Assembly: GCA_001599295.1 (NCBI GenBank)
Contig: BCGN01000009.1
Span: forward strand, 372,001-436,000
Direction of reading: 5' to 3'
DNA length: 64,000 bases
Source: Sporopachydermia quercuum
Taxonomy: Eukaryota > Ascomycota > Sporopachydermiomycetes > Sporopachydermiales > Sporopachydermiaceae
This document shows, one piece after another, positions 21,135-32,202 of this stretch (positions are counted from its first letter, which is position 1; every line of letters starts with the position of its first letter). Both the position numbers and the translations under genes were made by a program. Below the pieces are notes generated by a model, which did not search any database, was not told the DNA's origin, and saw only the letters and a list, made by a program, of their open reading frames with translations.

Positions 21135-22791
21135 TCATTTCTCTAGCCATGTGTCCAAATATATTGGATCCTCTTCGTTGACCTCCTCATTGATTCCCCC
21201 AAAAATTGGACCTACTAACACTTTCTCGTCTTCATTAACTTTAGAGTACAGCAGTCCAGCATTTCCTAAAGCACCTCCACCTCCCATAGAAACAATACTC
21301 TTCCAAGTTGCTTTATACATATGTCCAGAATCCAGCCTTTCAAGCCTTTCATCATATACCAATACTTCACAGAGCGAACGTATATCTCCGACAGCTAAAT
21401 CAACCGCTGTGATTTTACTTTCCATAACAAATGCTTGTATTTCCTCTACCGTTGGATATCCACCGAAATTAGCAGGAAAATTTTGCTGTAGTAATGATGG
21501 ATGTATATCTTGCTCATCTAGTTTCCTGATCTGATCATTATCACCGGAACCGAATGCCTTTGGATATGATTTCATAGCAACATATCTCCATACAACTGTT
21601 AATAACGTATCAATGAAATCAACATCTAATTCTGAATCAGTNAACCATGGACCACCTGTTACTTCAACTGATGGTTGTAGATTCCATAGCATATAAATCT
21701 TTCTAGTAGGATGTTTAACTGATTTGATGCATTTTATGTATTGTTGAGACTCCAAACTTTTCAAACAGCGCAGCACAACATGTTGATGAAGATTTGTCTT
21801 CATTTTTAATGTCTTCGTCCAAATGCCTTCTCTACCTGATGATTCCACGTACGAATAGACCAATGCTTCGTCTTTGGTCATATTTTTCACCCTGAAGAAA
21901 TATATTAGTATGACTATTTTCCCATGCTTATGGATTTGAAGTAGGTTGTCGTTGATGAAGAAAAAGACAAATAGGGCAGGCTAGGCATGAAATAAGGTGC
22001 CTATGATAATATGATTACGCCGATCCAGAAATTCATCAGGTTGAGAGAGGAGTAGTAAACGATCTTAAACTGTTTTGCAGTTCTGCTTTTACCATTTTTC
22101 TTTTTTAACTCATTTTTATTCACTAGTGCTAGATGTTCAGGTTGTTCTCATTGTTTGGTTCATCAGCTGAATTGGATTCAATGTTTATTCGGTTTCACAC
22201 AAATTGAATAATGATACTTCACTCTCATTTAATTCGTTGTTATCAGTTATATTAGTTTGCCCGTAAAGTTATCATTGATTCTTCAATTGCGGACATCATT
22301 ATAATACTCTGCAATGATAAAAAAAACGGTTCACCTCGGTAAAAGGCTGTAGGATCAATCCTGAGATCAACTTAATATTAACTAAATTTATCTGCTGACT
22401 GTATAATTCCGTCATAAGTAACCTATTTCCCATTTCATACATCATAAAAGCAATTAGAAAAAAAGATATGACTTACTTTGCAGCTTCATCTGACGAAACA
22501 GACTGGAAATAAAGCGTTGAGCCTTGTTTAACCAGTTTGACATATTTCTAGTTCGCTTGTGAGTACTCTGACTAGAAAGCAGTGATAGGTAATAAGGGTT
22601 AACGCCCTTTGAAGTGCTCAAAGACTACTTACATGATTAATCAACTCCTGGATAACTTCTGCTAGCTGTTGTGGAGTTTTGCAGTCAATAAACTGTTCTA
22701 ATTCTGTCTGAAGAAATAAAGAGCCAGAAGCTTTGCTGCTGCCCATTTGCCTATGAAGCTCTCGAGCTTTCTCTGATAGTTCAAACGACAT
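21135..22791 (-). CDS. RPC34: RNA polymerase III subunit C34 (Rpc34), 3 exons
   Basis: A winged-helix subunit that contacts TFIIIB and opens promoters for RNA polymerase III. The exons, in transcript order, are 22791-22633, 22547-22477 and 21891-21135, for 328 residues (317 in S. cerevisiae). The 71-nt middle exon encodes KYVKLVKQGSTLYFQSVSSD, which supplies the piece of the first winged helix missing from the longer frames. Exon 3 gives DEALVYSYVESSGREGIWTK, NLHQHVVLRCLKSLESQQYI, PTRKIYMLWNLQPSVEVTGG and SLCEVLVYDERLERL, all family signatures. Introns are 85 and 585 nt with GTAAGT donors; the long one has TACTAAT near its end. The N at 21642 is a third codon position. Confidence 0.95.
21892..22476 (-). 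other. 585-nt second intron of RPC34
   Basis: Unusually long for this window, where other introns are mostly 76-140 nt. Ends are GTAAGT and TACTAAT...TTCAG. I saw no convincing box C/D snoRNA: CTGATGA-like strings occur but lack a matching C box purine. Confidence 0.7.
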
Positions 22792-23740
22792 TATAGAAAC
22801 AAGACTTTCTACCGAGCTGAATCTGATAACACAACTAAGAAATATGTTCAAATACACAGTCAACCGTTCCCCTGGAGCCTTTTTGTATTGAATCCAATTT
22901 TTTCAGACCCGCGATCAAAATATCATTCAACTACGAGTCACTTGAGATGATGAGGGTTGACAAGTATCAATCGAAACAGTGAAAAACGAGCAAACAACCT
23001 GTCTTTTTATTGTACATATCCTCAACAAGCCATCATTCTGTAAGAACCACATATCTGATATTCTAAGCAATTCAACCTAGAAACATCTCTATCTCTTTCT
23101 CTTTAATTGTATGTTCAGCTGATGATTTGATCCTTTGGCTTTATTATCACAAAATTTTTCGAAATAATGAGATGTATGTACATGTAAAGATAGACAAAAT
23201 AGAAAAGGTTATTTCTGCAATCGGACGTCCAACTGCAGTTTACAGATAAAGTTGTGACATGTCACCGAGAAGGGTATATTGTGGCTGATGATAATGTAAC
23301 TTTAAAGTGAGCTTTAAGCTAGTTTGTTGTGGCTTTACATTTCCAAATTTTATGTTCATCTTAGCAACCAGAGTTGTGAGGAGCCAGTAAAGGAAGAAAG
23401 TATTGAGAGAGAAATGGTTCATAAATAAATTAGGCAATACAAGCACTTGCAGAAATAAATCAAACAGGATACTGGGTGCTGCATGTTTAATAAGACACCA
23501 AGGGAAGGGATTCACGACTACATGGAAAGAAAGGCGAATGAATCAAAGACGAAAGTGCTGTCAACTGAATCTTCATAGAACAACGCTATATCAATATCAG
23601 TGCAAAGTGGAGGATATAAGATTTGCTATATTTGATCATCTACTATTCTTATTTATCAGAAGATATTAGCTTACATTATGATGATGTGATTACTGCGGAA
23701 AGGAAAGCTAGGACGAAATAGTTGTTTAAGTACACTGGAA
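22792..23740. other. intergenic, divergent promoters of RPC34 and NTR2-like gene
   Basis: Short overlapping open frames on both strands (23240-23515, 23403-23669) show no protein-like content. AT-rich; no RNA gene is recognised. Confidence 0.35.
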
Positions 23741-25639
23741 ATGTCTTCATTTAGGAAGAAGAAGGCCAAAGTTGTTCTTTCNTTGTTTGATCAGGATAGA
23801 GATGGTGATAAAGTCAAAGAGCCCGATAGCAATATTGTTACTGAAGATCAAACCAATATCGAAGAAAAAGGTAAGTCTAGATTTGAATATTCTGTTGATA
23901 ATGATATTGTGATGNTATAAAAGTGAATGTTTGCTGATAGACACTTCATGTGATAGAGAGATAAGTGGAAGTCAGATAAGGATTATTTGTTTGGCCAATN
24001 CTGCTATAACATCTTTTCTTTTAGTTCTATGAACTGGATTATTAAAGAACGTGAATTGTATTTTACGCTCATCATTTAAATCGGCATATCATACTGCAAT
24101 TACATTGATTTTTGTCATATATGAATTATCAGAAGGGAACATCTGCCTCAAGATTGGAAACTAACAACAATTCATAGGGAAGCCTGTAAAATCAAAATTC
24201 AAACAAAGGAAGAAACTTCCTACAACAACTGTCAACTCTGATAGTAAAAGATCTGTATGTATAATATTACCTGTGCTACTTCTACCGTTAATATTTCCAC
24301 TTGACTGTNACCAATATATTTCTATACTAACATGTATTAGCTAATCGGAACATTAAACGATTCAGAAGAAGAGAATGAATTAGTCATTAAACCTTTGAAA
24401 CTGAAAACGCAACGGAAAGGACTCTTTATCTCAAATGGAACGTCTAAAGAGAGAAGTAGTATAGGTAAGGCTCCCAATTCTAGTTTCAATGTTGACGACG
24501 ATGAATTAGTGCTGAGCAAAACGCAAGCTCAAAAGGATATAATTGAGCTAAACAAACAGGGAGAAAGACTTGATACAGTACTTGACGATAGAGATAATAA
24601 TNCTTATACAGATAGTATAAAGACACTGAGAGACCAAACAGAATCCTTCTCAATTGAGCCGTCTGAGATCCAAGGACGAGAAGTCAGATTTGCAAGTAAT
24701 GATGATTTACATGTTTATGATGCTGATGCAGAATCTTCTATGCNAAATAATGAACACAGCGACGTGGCGGATGGTAGTATTGATGCTAGTCATGTTAACG
24801 ACAGTGGCGATGAGTCCAATACAATTGTTTCAAAGATCGACATAACGATCCCTGACGAAGAAACAATCCAACGAGTAAAGCTACTGCGAAATGCAAAGAT
24901 GAAGCAGCAGGTCAGGATTCTTTTGAGTGACACTGATACTAGTAGTGACANTGACAATGGCAATAATAACGGAAATGAAGAACAGTTCGTCTCAATTGAC
25001 GATGAAAGTGATAACAACAGTAATAGAACCAGCAGCAACCTCTTTAATGCTAATTCTAGTAACCCTTCTAAAAGTTCAAACATTTATGACGATTTTGAAT
25101 TAGAAGGATTTGAATTCCAAGACGAAGATCTGGTACTAGGAAAAGAATCCTATAAAAATGCTCAAGAACTGAAAAGAAAACATATAGAAGAGTTAATAAA
25201 CGAAGCAGAAAGCGAGAATTCTGGTACTAGAATCACTTCTGACAACGACCACACCCATAGACTACCATCCATTCCCACCTCCTGGGAACATGATCAGNTA
25301 ATGAATGGTATGAATAACATGAATAATAATAGGAGTACAATGAAACAGAAAGTCTCTGGCAATATTGGAAACTGTGATAGTATTCAGACCAATGCTTCAA
25401 ACTTACGTCNAATTCCTGATATAAAATTCACATTAAGCAGACTACAAGCTACTTTGAAAAGATTTGAAAGTAAGAAGCAAATAGCTGAAGAGCATCTTGG
25501 AAGTGTAAGGAAAGAATTAGAAGACAATTTGCTGAAACAAGGCTCTGTTAAGAATAGACTCAGTGAAATTAGTAAGAAGTATGAAACTGCTGATGAACTT
25601 GGTACCTTGGTACTGGATGATTGTTATGACTTGTTATAA
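23741..25639 (+). CDS. NTR2: Ntr2-like spliceosome disassembly factor (GCFC family), 3 exons
   Basis: Ntr2 with Ntr1 recruits the Prp43 helicase to release spent lariat spliceosomes in the nucleus. Exons are 23741-23870, 24178-24254 and 24341-25639, for 501 residues. Introns are 307 and 86 nt, with GTAAGT/GTATGT donors and ACTAAC/TACTAAC branch points. The start MSSFRKKKAKVVLS resembles GCFC-family N termini. The centre has IDITIPDEETIQRVKLLRNA, the IPD..I...K..R element of the NTR2/GCFC family. Much of the protein is acidic, Asn/Ser-rich and probably disordered. The C terminus is coiled-coil (SRLQATLKRFESKKQIAEEH, VRKELEDNLLKQGSVKNRLS). It is longer than S. cerevisiae Ntr2 (322). Five N bases fall in exon 3. 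Homology rests on short motifs. Confidence 0.6.
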
Positions 25640-26160
25640 AATGTGAAAGGATAGGATAAATATGAATTGGCTTGTATGATTTATTTTGAAAAGTGAAGAT
25701 AAGAATGATAACAAGAAAAGGTAGGCAAGGAACTGGCAGAATGATAAAGCTGTATATTATATTATTTGTTGTTACAATGCTGCCGTGAATAACAGAATTA
25801 TCTTGGAATAAGAGCAATCATATCTTGAACTCATTGAAGATGAGAGATTGATCCGTCTCTAATATAATTGGATTCCAATATTATGATATACCATACCGTA
25901 CCTACACAGTCAATTACGCATGACAGAAGATTCTAACGGTGACAGCAATGCCTAATTTACATAGCAACTCATAAGCAAATGTATTATATTTATTATAAGA
26001 TAGATAAAAAGTATACATACAAATGAAAGTACGTCAGTAAATTGTAGTAAGTGAGAACGAATTCAAACCATGAAACATGACATGATCCTAGTTTAACGAG
26101 ACCCGAACATTTTCTAACTGCTCATATCAACTANCAAACACTATTTCCTATCATTCATAA
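25640..26160. other. intergenic between convergent NTR2-like and cyclophilin genes
   Basis: AT-rich 3' region. The minus-strand frame 25569-25817 overlaps the NTR2 end and is low complexity. Nothing else is seen. Confidence 0.4.
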
Positions 26161-26811
26161 TCACAATTCATCCTTTACAACTTTTTCCTTTGTCTCCTCT
26201 TTGGCTTCCCCTGCTTCTCCTTCATCTTCTAACTCGCCAGCATCAACAATAGTAATCTCAGTCTTTGGAACACTTCCCTTGACTGGAGTATTTTCAATTG
26301 CACGTAGAACATCCATGCCTTCAATAACCTGACCAAAGACAACATGTCGTCCATCCAACCAGTCAGTGACGACAGTAGTAATAAAGAACTGACTACCATT
26401 AGTGTCTCTACCAGCATTAGCCATACTTAATCTACCAGGTCTATCATGCTTCAATTGAAAGTTTTCGTCCTTGAATCTAGCACCGTAAATTGACTTTCCT
26501 CCTCTTCCGTTTCTCAACTCAAAATCACCTCCTTGAACCATAAAATCCTTGATAACTCTATGGAAAATCGAATTATGGTAACCCTTTGATGGATCTTCTT
26601 CAATAGCNAGTTGTCGGAAATTTTCGACAGTCTTGGGAACAACAGTGCCGAAAAGACCAAATATAATTCTACCCAAGTATTCATCGCCACGATTAATATC
26701 AAAGTATACTTTGTTGGTGATTTCTGGATCCTCTGGTAAGGATTTGGCTGAAATCGTGAGTGAGCCAATAGCAAGAGCTAAGAGCAATGGCAAAAATGAT
26801 AGCAGTTTCAT
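26161..26811 (-). CDS. CPR5: ER-lumenal cyclophilin (peptidyl-prolyl isomerase) with KDEL tail
   Basis: Catalyses proline cis-trans isomerisation during folding of secretory proteins. The ATG at 26811 gives 216 residues; the frame is open upstream only through a TTG codon. A cleavable signal peptide is clear ([21 protein letters not shown]). The cyclophilin domain runs from about 30 to 190, with [20 protein letters not shown] (catalytic Arg), [16 protein letters not shown] and the [12 protein letters not shown] loop with its Trp. An acidic Glu/Lys tail ends in KDEL, an ER retrieval signal. S. cerevisiae Cpr5 uses HDEL and Cpr2 is secretory; the retrieval signal favours the Cpr5 role. The N at 26608 is a third codon position (Leu). 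Confidence 0.92.
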   Translation of the reverse strand: MKLLSFLPLLLALAIGSLTISAKSLPEDPEITNKVYFDINRGDEYLGRIIFGLFGTVVPKTVENFRQXAIEEDPSKGYHNSIFHRVIKDFMVQGGDFELRNGRGGKSIYGARFKDENFQLKHDRPGRLSMANAGRDTNGSQFFITTVVTDWLDGRHVVFGQVIEGMDVLRAIENTPVKGSVPKTEITIVDAGELEDEGEAGEAKEETKEKVVKDEL

Positions 26812-27579
26812 AGTTGTAATTCGTGTTACGAAAAGATAGAAAAGGCAAAATAAGCAAAACAATAAAATCTTAACTAAATCACTCGAGGGTTTGATTGATC
26901 GACAAAGAAAAGATAGTTAAAATTACGATTATATGTTGCAACTGATCACTTATATACGTATATATCTGTTTGATGACGGTAACAGAGGAGAGTTGCCAAT
27001 TGAAAGGACAAATGGTAGAAAATGAGAGGAGATGTTGTGTATGAGACGAGACTTAAAGCCCGAAAGGGTATGATATGACGAGTACTTGGTGCTTCGAATA
27101 GCAACTTATTGAGCAGAAATAATAACTTTGAGACGGGGTACTTAAAAGAAGTATTACATGTGTCCGGAAACCAGAACTCGTTTACATTTGTATACTATCT
27201 TCTTGGAAACTATCATGTATTAAAAGCTGTCAATCACACAGGCAGTGAGAAGCATAATTAAGGTTCAACAGATATGCAAGATCATGCAGANATATGAACC
27301 TTAATTTGTATTCTAAATGTTATTCTAGCACTTCTGTTCGAATTATTTCAATCAATAATATACAATATCTTAACAGTGAATGCTACAATTATTCAACTCC
27401 AATGTTTCTACACAAACTCATATTCTAATAATAATTACATCTATTATACAAAATAGGACACGAAATCTAGAACAGTACCCTCCGACGAAGAACTTATGAA
27501 TACTATCCTCCAGCATCCCCTAGTATACTCTGAAGTCATACTCTCAAGCTACCCTTTCAAATCCCGACTAATTCCTATT
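26812..27579. other. intergenic upstream of the cyclophilin gene
   Basis: 768 bp lying between two minus-strand genes, so it is promoter for the cyclophilin and 3' region for the transcription factor. Near the cyclophilin it holds TATATACGTATATAT (about 26952), a palindromic AT element. Nothing else is seen. Confidence 0.35.
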
Positions 27580-30500
27580 CTACCAGAATGAACTACTATT
27601 AGGAAACATCTCACTGAAACTGCTACGGCTCATACCGTTAAAGTAATTCCTTGAATCAATAAACTCTAACGAGTCTCCATATTCTGATGTGGATAACATT
27701 GGATCTTGTGTTTGAATCTCTCCAGAAATATTAGTAGCACTATTGCTATTACTATTGGAAATAGCCATTGGATTATAACTATTGCCAATGCCCTGATCAT
27801 CGCCTTCGAGTCCCTGATCAGTCATGTACTGGAACACATCAGCATCCATTTCGTTAAATATTTCTCTCAATGAACGTTCAAAGTTACCATCAGATAGACG
27901 TTGCGCATTGGTTGATGGAATTTCTTGTTGACCATCATTAGTAGCAGTAGTAGCAGCGTTGGGAGTAATAGAAGGTATGGCAGCTGCAGTACCAGGAGTA
28001 TTAGGATCTAATATTGTAGATGTTGGTGTAAGCTGGTTGTTTGGCTGAATCGAANCACTATTGATGCTATTCATTCGATGCATCGATGGTACATGAGGAA
28101 CTTGTGGAGAATACAATTCTTGCTGCGGTTGTCCTTGAGTCTGCCCCTGCATCGTGGGTTGCTGACCTACTCCTCCAATTTCAAACATGTTCATGCTTGG
28201 AATAGTAGAATACATCAACTGCGGTCTTGCCATGCTATAATCACCAAGAANCATCTGATTATTCATTTGAAAATTTCCTTGTGAATGCATAGGAGGTTGC
28301 GTTGCAGAATGTAAAGGTGTCACTGACCGTGAAGAATGTAATGAATGACTGGAGGGTGCTGGATATTGATTATTCATTGAAGGATGCTGATACATAGCTT
28401 GGGCCATAAACTGCTGTTGCATTTGTTGTTGTTGTTGTTGTTGTTGTTGTTGCTGTTGTTGGTGAACCTGGGAAAGGTTTACTCGTTGTGAATGCTCTTG
28501 TTGGCTATATTTACTACTTTGTTGATGCTGTTTTACACTGGGTCCTTGTTTATTTTCTGTCTTTTCCTGCTCTTTAACTTTTTCCTTATCAGTAGCATGT
28601 TTCGGTAGAGTCATATTCTCAACAGCCCTTTCATTCCCAAGTTCATCCAACAATTTCACTAAAGAAACATTCTCACCGTCAGATGAAAAACTACTAGAAG
28701 CTTTCATCCATTTCTCAACTCTTTTCAATATAGAATACATCTTCTGGGCTACTATTGATTTCTTCAGCTCATTACTCATAGCCTGGTTGACTCTTTCATA
28801 TTCTCTCTCGGCATTTATTTCTATATCCATTCTTTGAGACCTTACTATCAACCTCGCCCTAATAAGGGCAACTAATGCATGCATAGGTCTATAATAGAAA
28901 AAGGTTGGATATTTAAATGTTTGCTCTGATAGATTAANATAGGCATCAATTACTTTCTCAGCACCAGCAATCAATTTAACCAATGATCCAGTAAAAAAAT
29001 GTGTAATACTAGCATTGGTATTACTCCCGGACTGTTGAGGATTGCTGCATAACAGCCGATATACCGTATAATCATACATACTCATAAGCAGCTGATAATA
29101 TATTATCTCATATAAATATCTTGGTTTTGAGTCAACTGTAAGGATATCCGACTGATTTGACAGCTGTTGCATTCTTCTTTCATAGTTAACAGTAATAGTA
29201 CTCAATTGACCAACCGTCAGACCTATATTGTTTCCCCCATTATTACTATTACTATTGTTTCCATCACTAGGACATAAAACATCAAACATCTCTTGCCCAA
29301 TAGCTATTAGCCTACCAAATTGCACCAGGAACTTATCGCCAGGTTCCACTTGGCCTTTCAGCAAAGCGTCACATGCATTTTCATGGCTTTTGCTCCATGA
29401 CACAAGCTTGAACCTTGGCAAACTTAATCCCAAAGAACCACAACAACAATAAACTTCCATAAACGCCCTGATGGCTTTGCGATCATCCGAGTTCGTGGAT
29501 AAATAATTATTTGATAGTTTGTATCTCTCGTTGCCAACATCTAANCACAAAGACAGATTTAAAGCAATTAGCAAATGCATTTGGTGTTTGTAACTTCCCC
29601 AATGTTTTGGAGGTGTGCTCCATAATGATAGAACGATGTATATTTGGATAAGATCAACAGTTAAATCACCAGTAATATTTACCCTCTGAGCAAGATTTCT
29701 TTCTAAATAATAAACGAGCGTATCATGTAACTCCGGTGAGTTCAAGGCTGTGACTGATAGAAAAGATAGAAGCACTAATGGTTTTTCTTCAATCAAATAC
29801 TCAAAAGACCAGCTTGAAGGAATTGGTACACAGGGCCAATAGCAAATCATTTGATCAAGAAATATCTTATACATCTTAGATGCCACTGATTTAGTGATTA
29901 TGTTTAATCTGAATAATTCTTTCATAACATTTCTTTCGTAAGGGATAGCAGGTAATCTAGAAATCATTCTCACAGGGCCATCTTTGATTGAATTGATAGT
30001 TGAAGCGAGTTGTGTATGATTGAGTTGTGATTGACGAGATTGCTGTTTTATTAGTTGATCCATCAGTAGTTGAAGTTCATTTATTTGATATTGAAGTTGT
30101 AGAAGTTTATCATTCGAAGGAATAACTATAGATGATGTAGCGTTGGTAGATTCAGTAGCATCGGTTTTAGTATCTTTATTATTGACGCTACTGCCGGGAA
30201 TGTTATTGGTATAATTTGCTGTATTGTTATCGTTGTTGGTTTGCTTACCTCCAATCAATTCATTGGAATCATTTATCTGTGTATCAACGTTTTCAGGATT
30301 TGAATTTCCGTTAGAGTCACTGCTGTGATTTGTCTTTTGCACATTTCTCTCATTCGGCCCCATCAAATTGCTTATAATACTGTACATATCATAGATGCAT
30401 TGTTCTAGCTCTTCGGCTGGATCATTATTACCAAATCCCCTTTTACGACTACTCCTTTTCCTAGCAGAATTAGATGTTGAAGATGAAGATTTGGATATTT

Positions 30501-30897
30501 TCGAAGGTGTGTTCATAGGATGATTCATGTCATTTTTACTGTTGACCAACGAGCACTGGACTCCAGCCGAAAAACATCTTCTACAAGCTGCATATGAAGG
30601 ATCATCATAGGCGCAGCGAACCTTCAACCTTCTACATCTTTCGCACGCATGTTGCTGTCTCCATTTTGCAGAAAAATTTACTGCAGTCACTTTTGGTGCT
30701 GAAGAGGATGATGTCGTTGTTGATGTTGTAGTTGCATTTATTGTATTAGTCAAAGTATTATTAGAAGGAAAACTGGCGGGATTAGAGGCATCGGTTGCTG
30801 CAGTACCTGAAGAACTAGCTACTGGCTCACTGGAAATACCATATGATGAAGAACTTGATTCAGATTTCCTTATTGGAGCTCCACTTGAGTTGTCCAT
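27580..30897 (-). CDS. Zn2Cys6 transcription factor with glutamine tract (1105 residues)
   Basis: A fungal binuclear-zinc-cluster regulator. The DNA-binding domain is at 85-115 with C85-x2-C88-x6-C95-x9-C105-x2-C108-x6-C115 (CERCRRLKVRC...CRRCFSAGVQC). Before it is a Ser/Thr-rich 80-residue stretch; after it a basic KRSSRKRGF patch. A helical YQINELQLLMDQLIKQQ segment near 270-290 could dimerise. The middle homology region includes YWPCVPIP, YLERNLAQRVNI and IYIVLSLWSTPPKHWGSYKH, a pattern seen in regulators of the Leu3/War1 kind. A pure Gln tract lies near 812-826. The C terminus carries an acidic, aromatic MDADVFQYMTDQGLEG, probably the activation domain. I cannot name the orthologue or its targets. 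Confidence 0.85.
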   Translation of the reverse strand: MDNSSGAPIRKSESSSSSYGISSEPVASSSGTAATDASNPASFPSNNTLTNTINATTTSTTTSSSSAPKVTAVNFSAKWRQQHACERCRRLKVRCAYDDPSYAACRRCFSAGVQCSLVNSKNDMNHPMNTPSKISKSSSSTSNSARKRSSRKRGFGNNDPAEELEQCIYDMYSIISNLMGPNERNVQKTNHSSDSNGNSNPENVDTQINDSNELIGGKQTNNDNNTANYTNNIPGSSVNNKDTKTDATESTNATSSIVIPSNDKLLQLQYQINELQLLMDQLIKQQSRQSQLNHTQLASTINSIKDGPVRMISRLPAIPYERNVMKELFRLNIITKSVASKMYKIFLDQMICYWPCVPIPSSWSFEYLIEEKPLVLLSFLSVTALNSPELHDTLVYYLERNLAQRVNITGDLTVDLIQIYIVLSLWSTPPKHWGSYKHQMHLLIALNLSLXLDVGNERYKLSNNYLSTNSDDRKAIRAFMEVYCCCGSLGLSLPRFKLVSWSKSHENACDALLKGQVEPGDKFLVQFGRLIAIGQEMFDVLCPSDGNNSNSNNGGNNIGLTVGQLSTITVNYERRMQQLSNQSDILTVDSKPRYLYEIIYYQLLMSMYDYTVYRLLCSNPQQSGSNTNASITHFFTGSLVKLIAGAEKVIDAYXNLSEQTFKYPTFFYYRPMHALVALIRARLIVRSQRMDIEINAEREYERVNQAMSNELKKSIVAQKMYSILKRVEKWMKASSSFSSDGENVSLVKLLDELGNERAVENMTLPKHATDKEKVKEQEKTENKQGPSVKQHQQSSKYSQQEHSQRVNLSQVHQQQQQQQQQQQQQMQQQFMAQAMYQHPSMNNQYPAPSSHSLHSSRSVTPLHSATQPPMHSQGNFQMNNQMXLGDYSMARPQLMYSTIPSMNMFEIGGVGQQPTMQGQTQGQPQQELYSPQVPHVPSMHRMNSINSXSIQPNNQLTPTSTILDPNTPGTAAAIPSITPNAATTATNDGQQEIPSTNAQRLSDGNFERSLREIFNEMDADVFQYMTDQGLEGDDQGIGNSYNPMAISNSNSNSATNISGEIQTQDPMLSTSEYGDSLEFIDSRNYFNGMSRSSFSEMFPNSSSFW
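28421..28462 (-). repeat. polyglutamine-coding CAA/CAG tract
   Basis: A run of Gln codons, mostly CAA with one Met interruption, inside the 1105-residue transcription factor. Such tracts often vary in length between strains and tune activation strength. Confidence 0.9.
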
Positions 30898-32202
30898 TTT
30901 CCACTAGCTGTATTGATTTCAAACAATCAGACTATCAGACTATCAGCTTAAAATACGATACCTTCTATTGAGGGTTGGTAGACAGATATGAGTTGAACAA
31001 ATGTGTGTAAATCAAGTTACCGCTACCGAAACTAAGAAATGAAAAAGTAGAAGAGTAGAAACAACTATGGATGTATCTTGACAGTAGATACTATCTATTT
31101 CTATGAGGTGCCTGTTTACTTGTAGCTCCTGATAATGTTCTCAGAGAAAACCATCTACCTCTTGCAAGAGATCTTCAAATCAAAACCGCAATCAAANTGA
31201 TACAAGCAGTAAGCCAAAGATGTTCTACTTCACTTGTTTCTTTTTCACCTTCTAGATCCAATTCTATACAATCTTGTGATGTTGATGGTGAGTCGTCGCT
31301 AGCTATCAGCTTGTCTCCCATAAGATCAATTGATAAGAATGAGGTACACTTTCAACAAGAAGAATACTAAATTCATAAAAACTAGTAAATGTGTGACAAA
31401 CAATTTGTTACAATATTGTACTGAAGAAGTAATAAAAGCAAATATTAGGAAGTGTGAATTATTGATAATAGAAAGAAAAAGGTTCTCATAGTAAAGAAAA
31501 ATGTGAAGGTGAAGCAGCAAGTAAACTCTAATATTTAAGTTCAACTAAGTGGTAAAACTTTAATCTAATCTACGAACAAAATGTACATTTCAATTATCTG
31601 CCGGAGGTATGAGATTGGATAGATATGATAAGAACAGAGAGAACTGCGCTAAACTGATAGATGATGGATATTAAATAGATGACTGTAAAATAATTACTGA
31701 TCGGGGGAAAACATTAATTAAAAAGCAGCTCTAAGAGAATTCTTTTCTCCTAACAATAAGCAGCCATGGAAACAAATCAACTTTAATACTCAATTGGGCG
31801 AAAAACTCAAGTTATCTATCTAATTTTCGAAGTTTAATCATCAACTTCAAAGCCAAACAGATAATTACAAAACAAGATGTAGCATAGGTCCAATTTATTC
31901 ATATTTTATACATATCAACAAACCATGATAATATATTGTAGAAATCAGATTAAAGAATGAATATATACAAAACCTGGTATGACACAGTAGTGTACTTTGA
32001 ACACTGCATACCAGGCACAAACTGAATTGAAATTCGTGTACTAAACACAGGAGATCCTACATTCATTCGGAGATCTCCGATAATGCTCTGTCCGAAAACA
32101 GGATGAGAAAGAATAAACCTTAGTCACATGACTATTATTAATTCGACATCACATAATTGTCTTGTACTTGCGCTGTCTGACAGTTATCTTTTTTTTTTTT
32201 GC
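30898..32202. other. 1.3-kb intergenic region between two transcription-factor genes
   Basis: Both neighbours are on the minus strand. ACTATCAG is tandemly repeated near 30927-30943. A run of ten T bases at 32191-32200 abuts the end of the downstream gene. The open frame 31326-31544 is low complexity. No gene is seen. Confidence 0.35.

Noticed and set aside
23240-23669. Overlapping short frames on both strands between RPC34 and NTR2
   Set aside because: Neither shows protein-like composition or motifs. The region is better explained as a divergent promoter.
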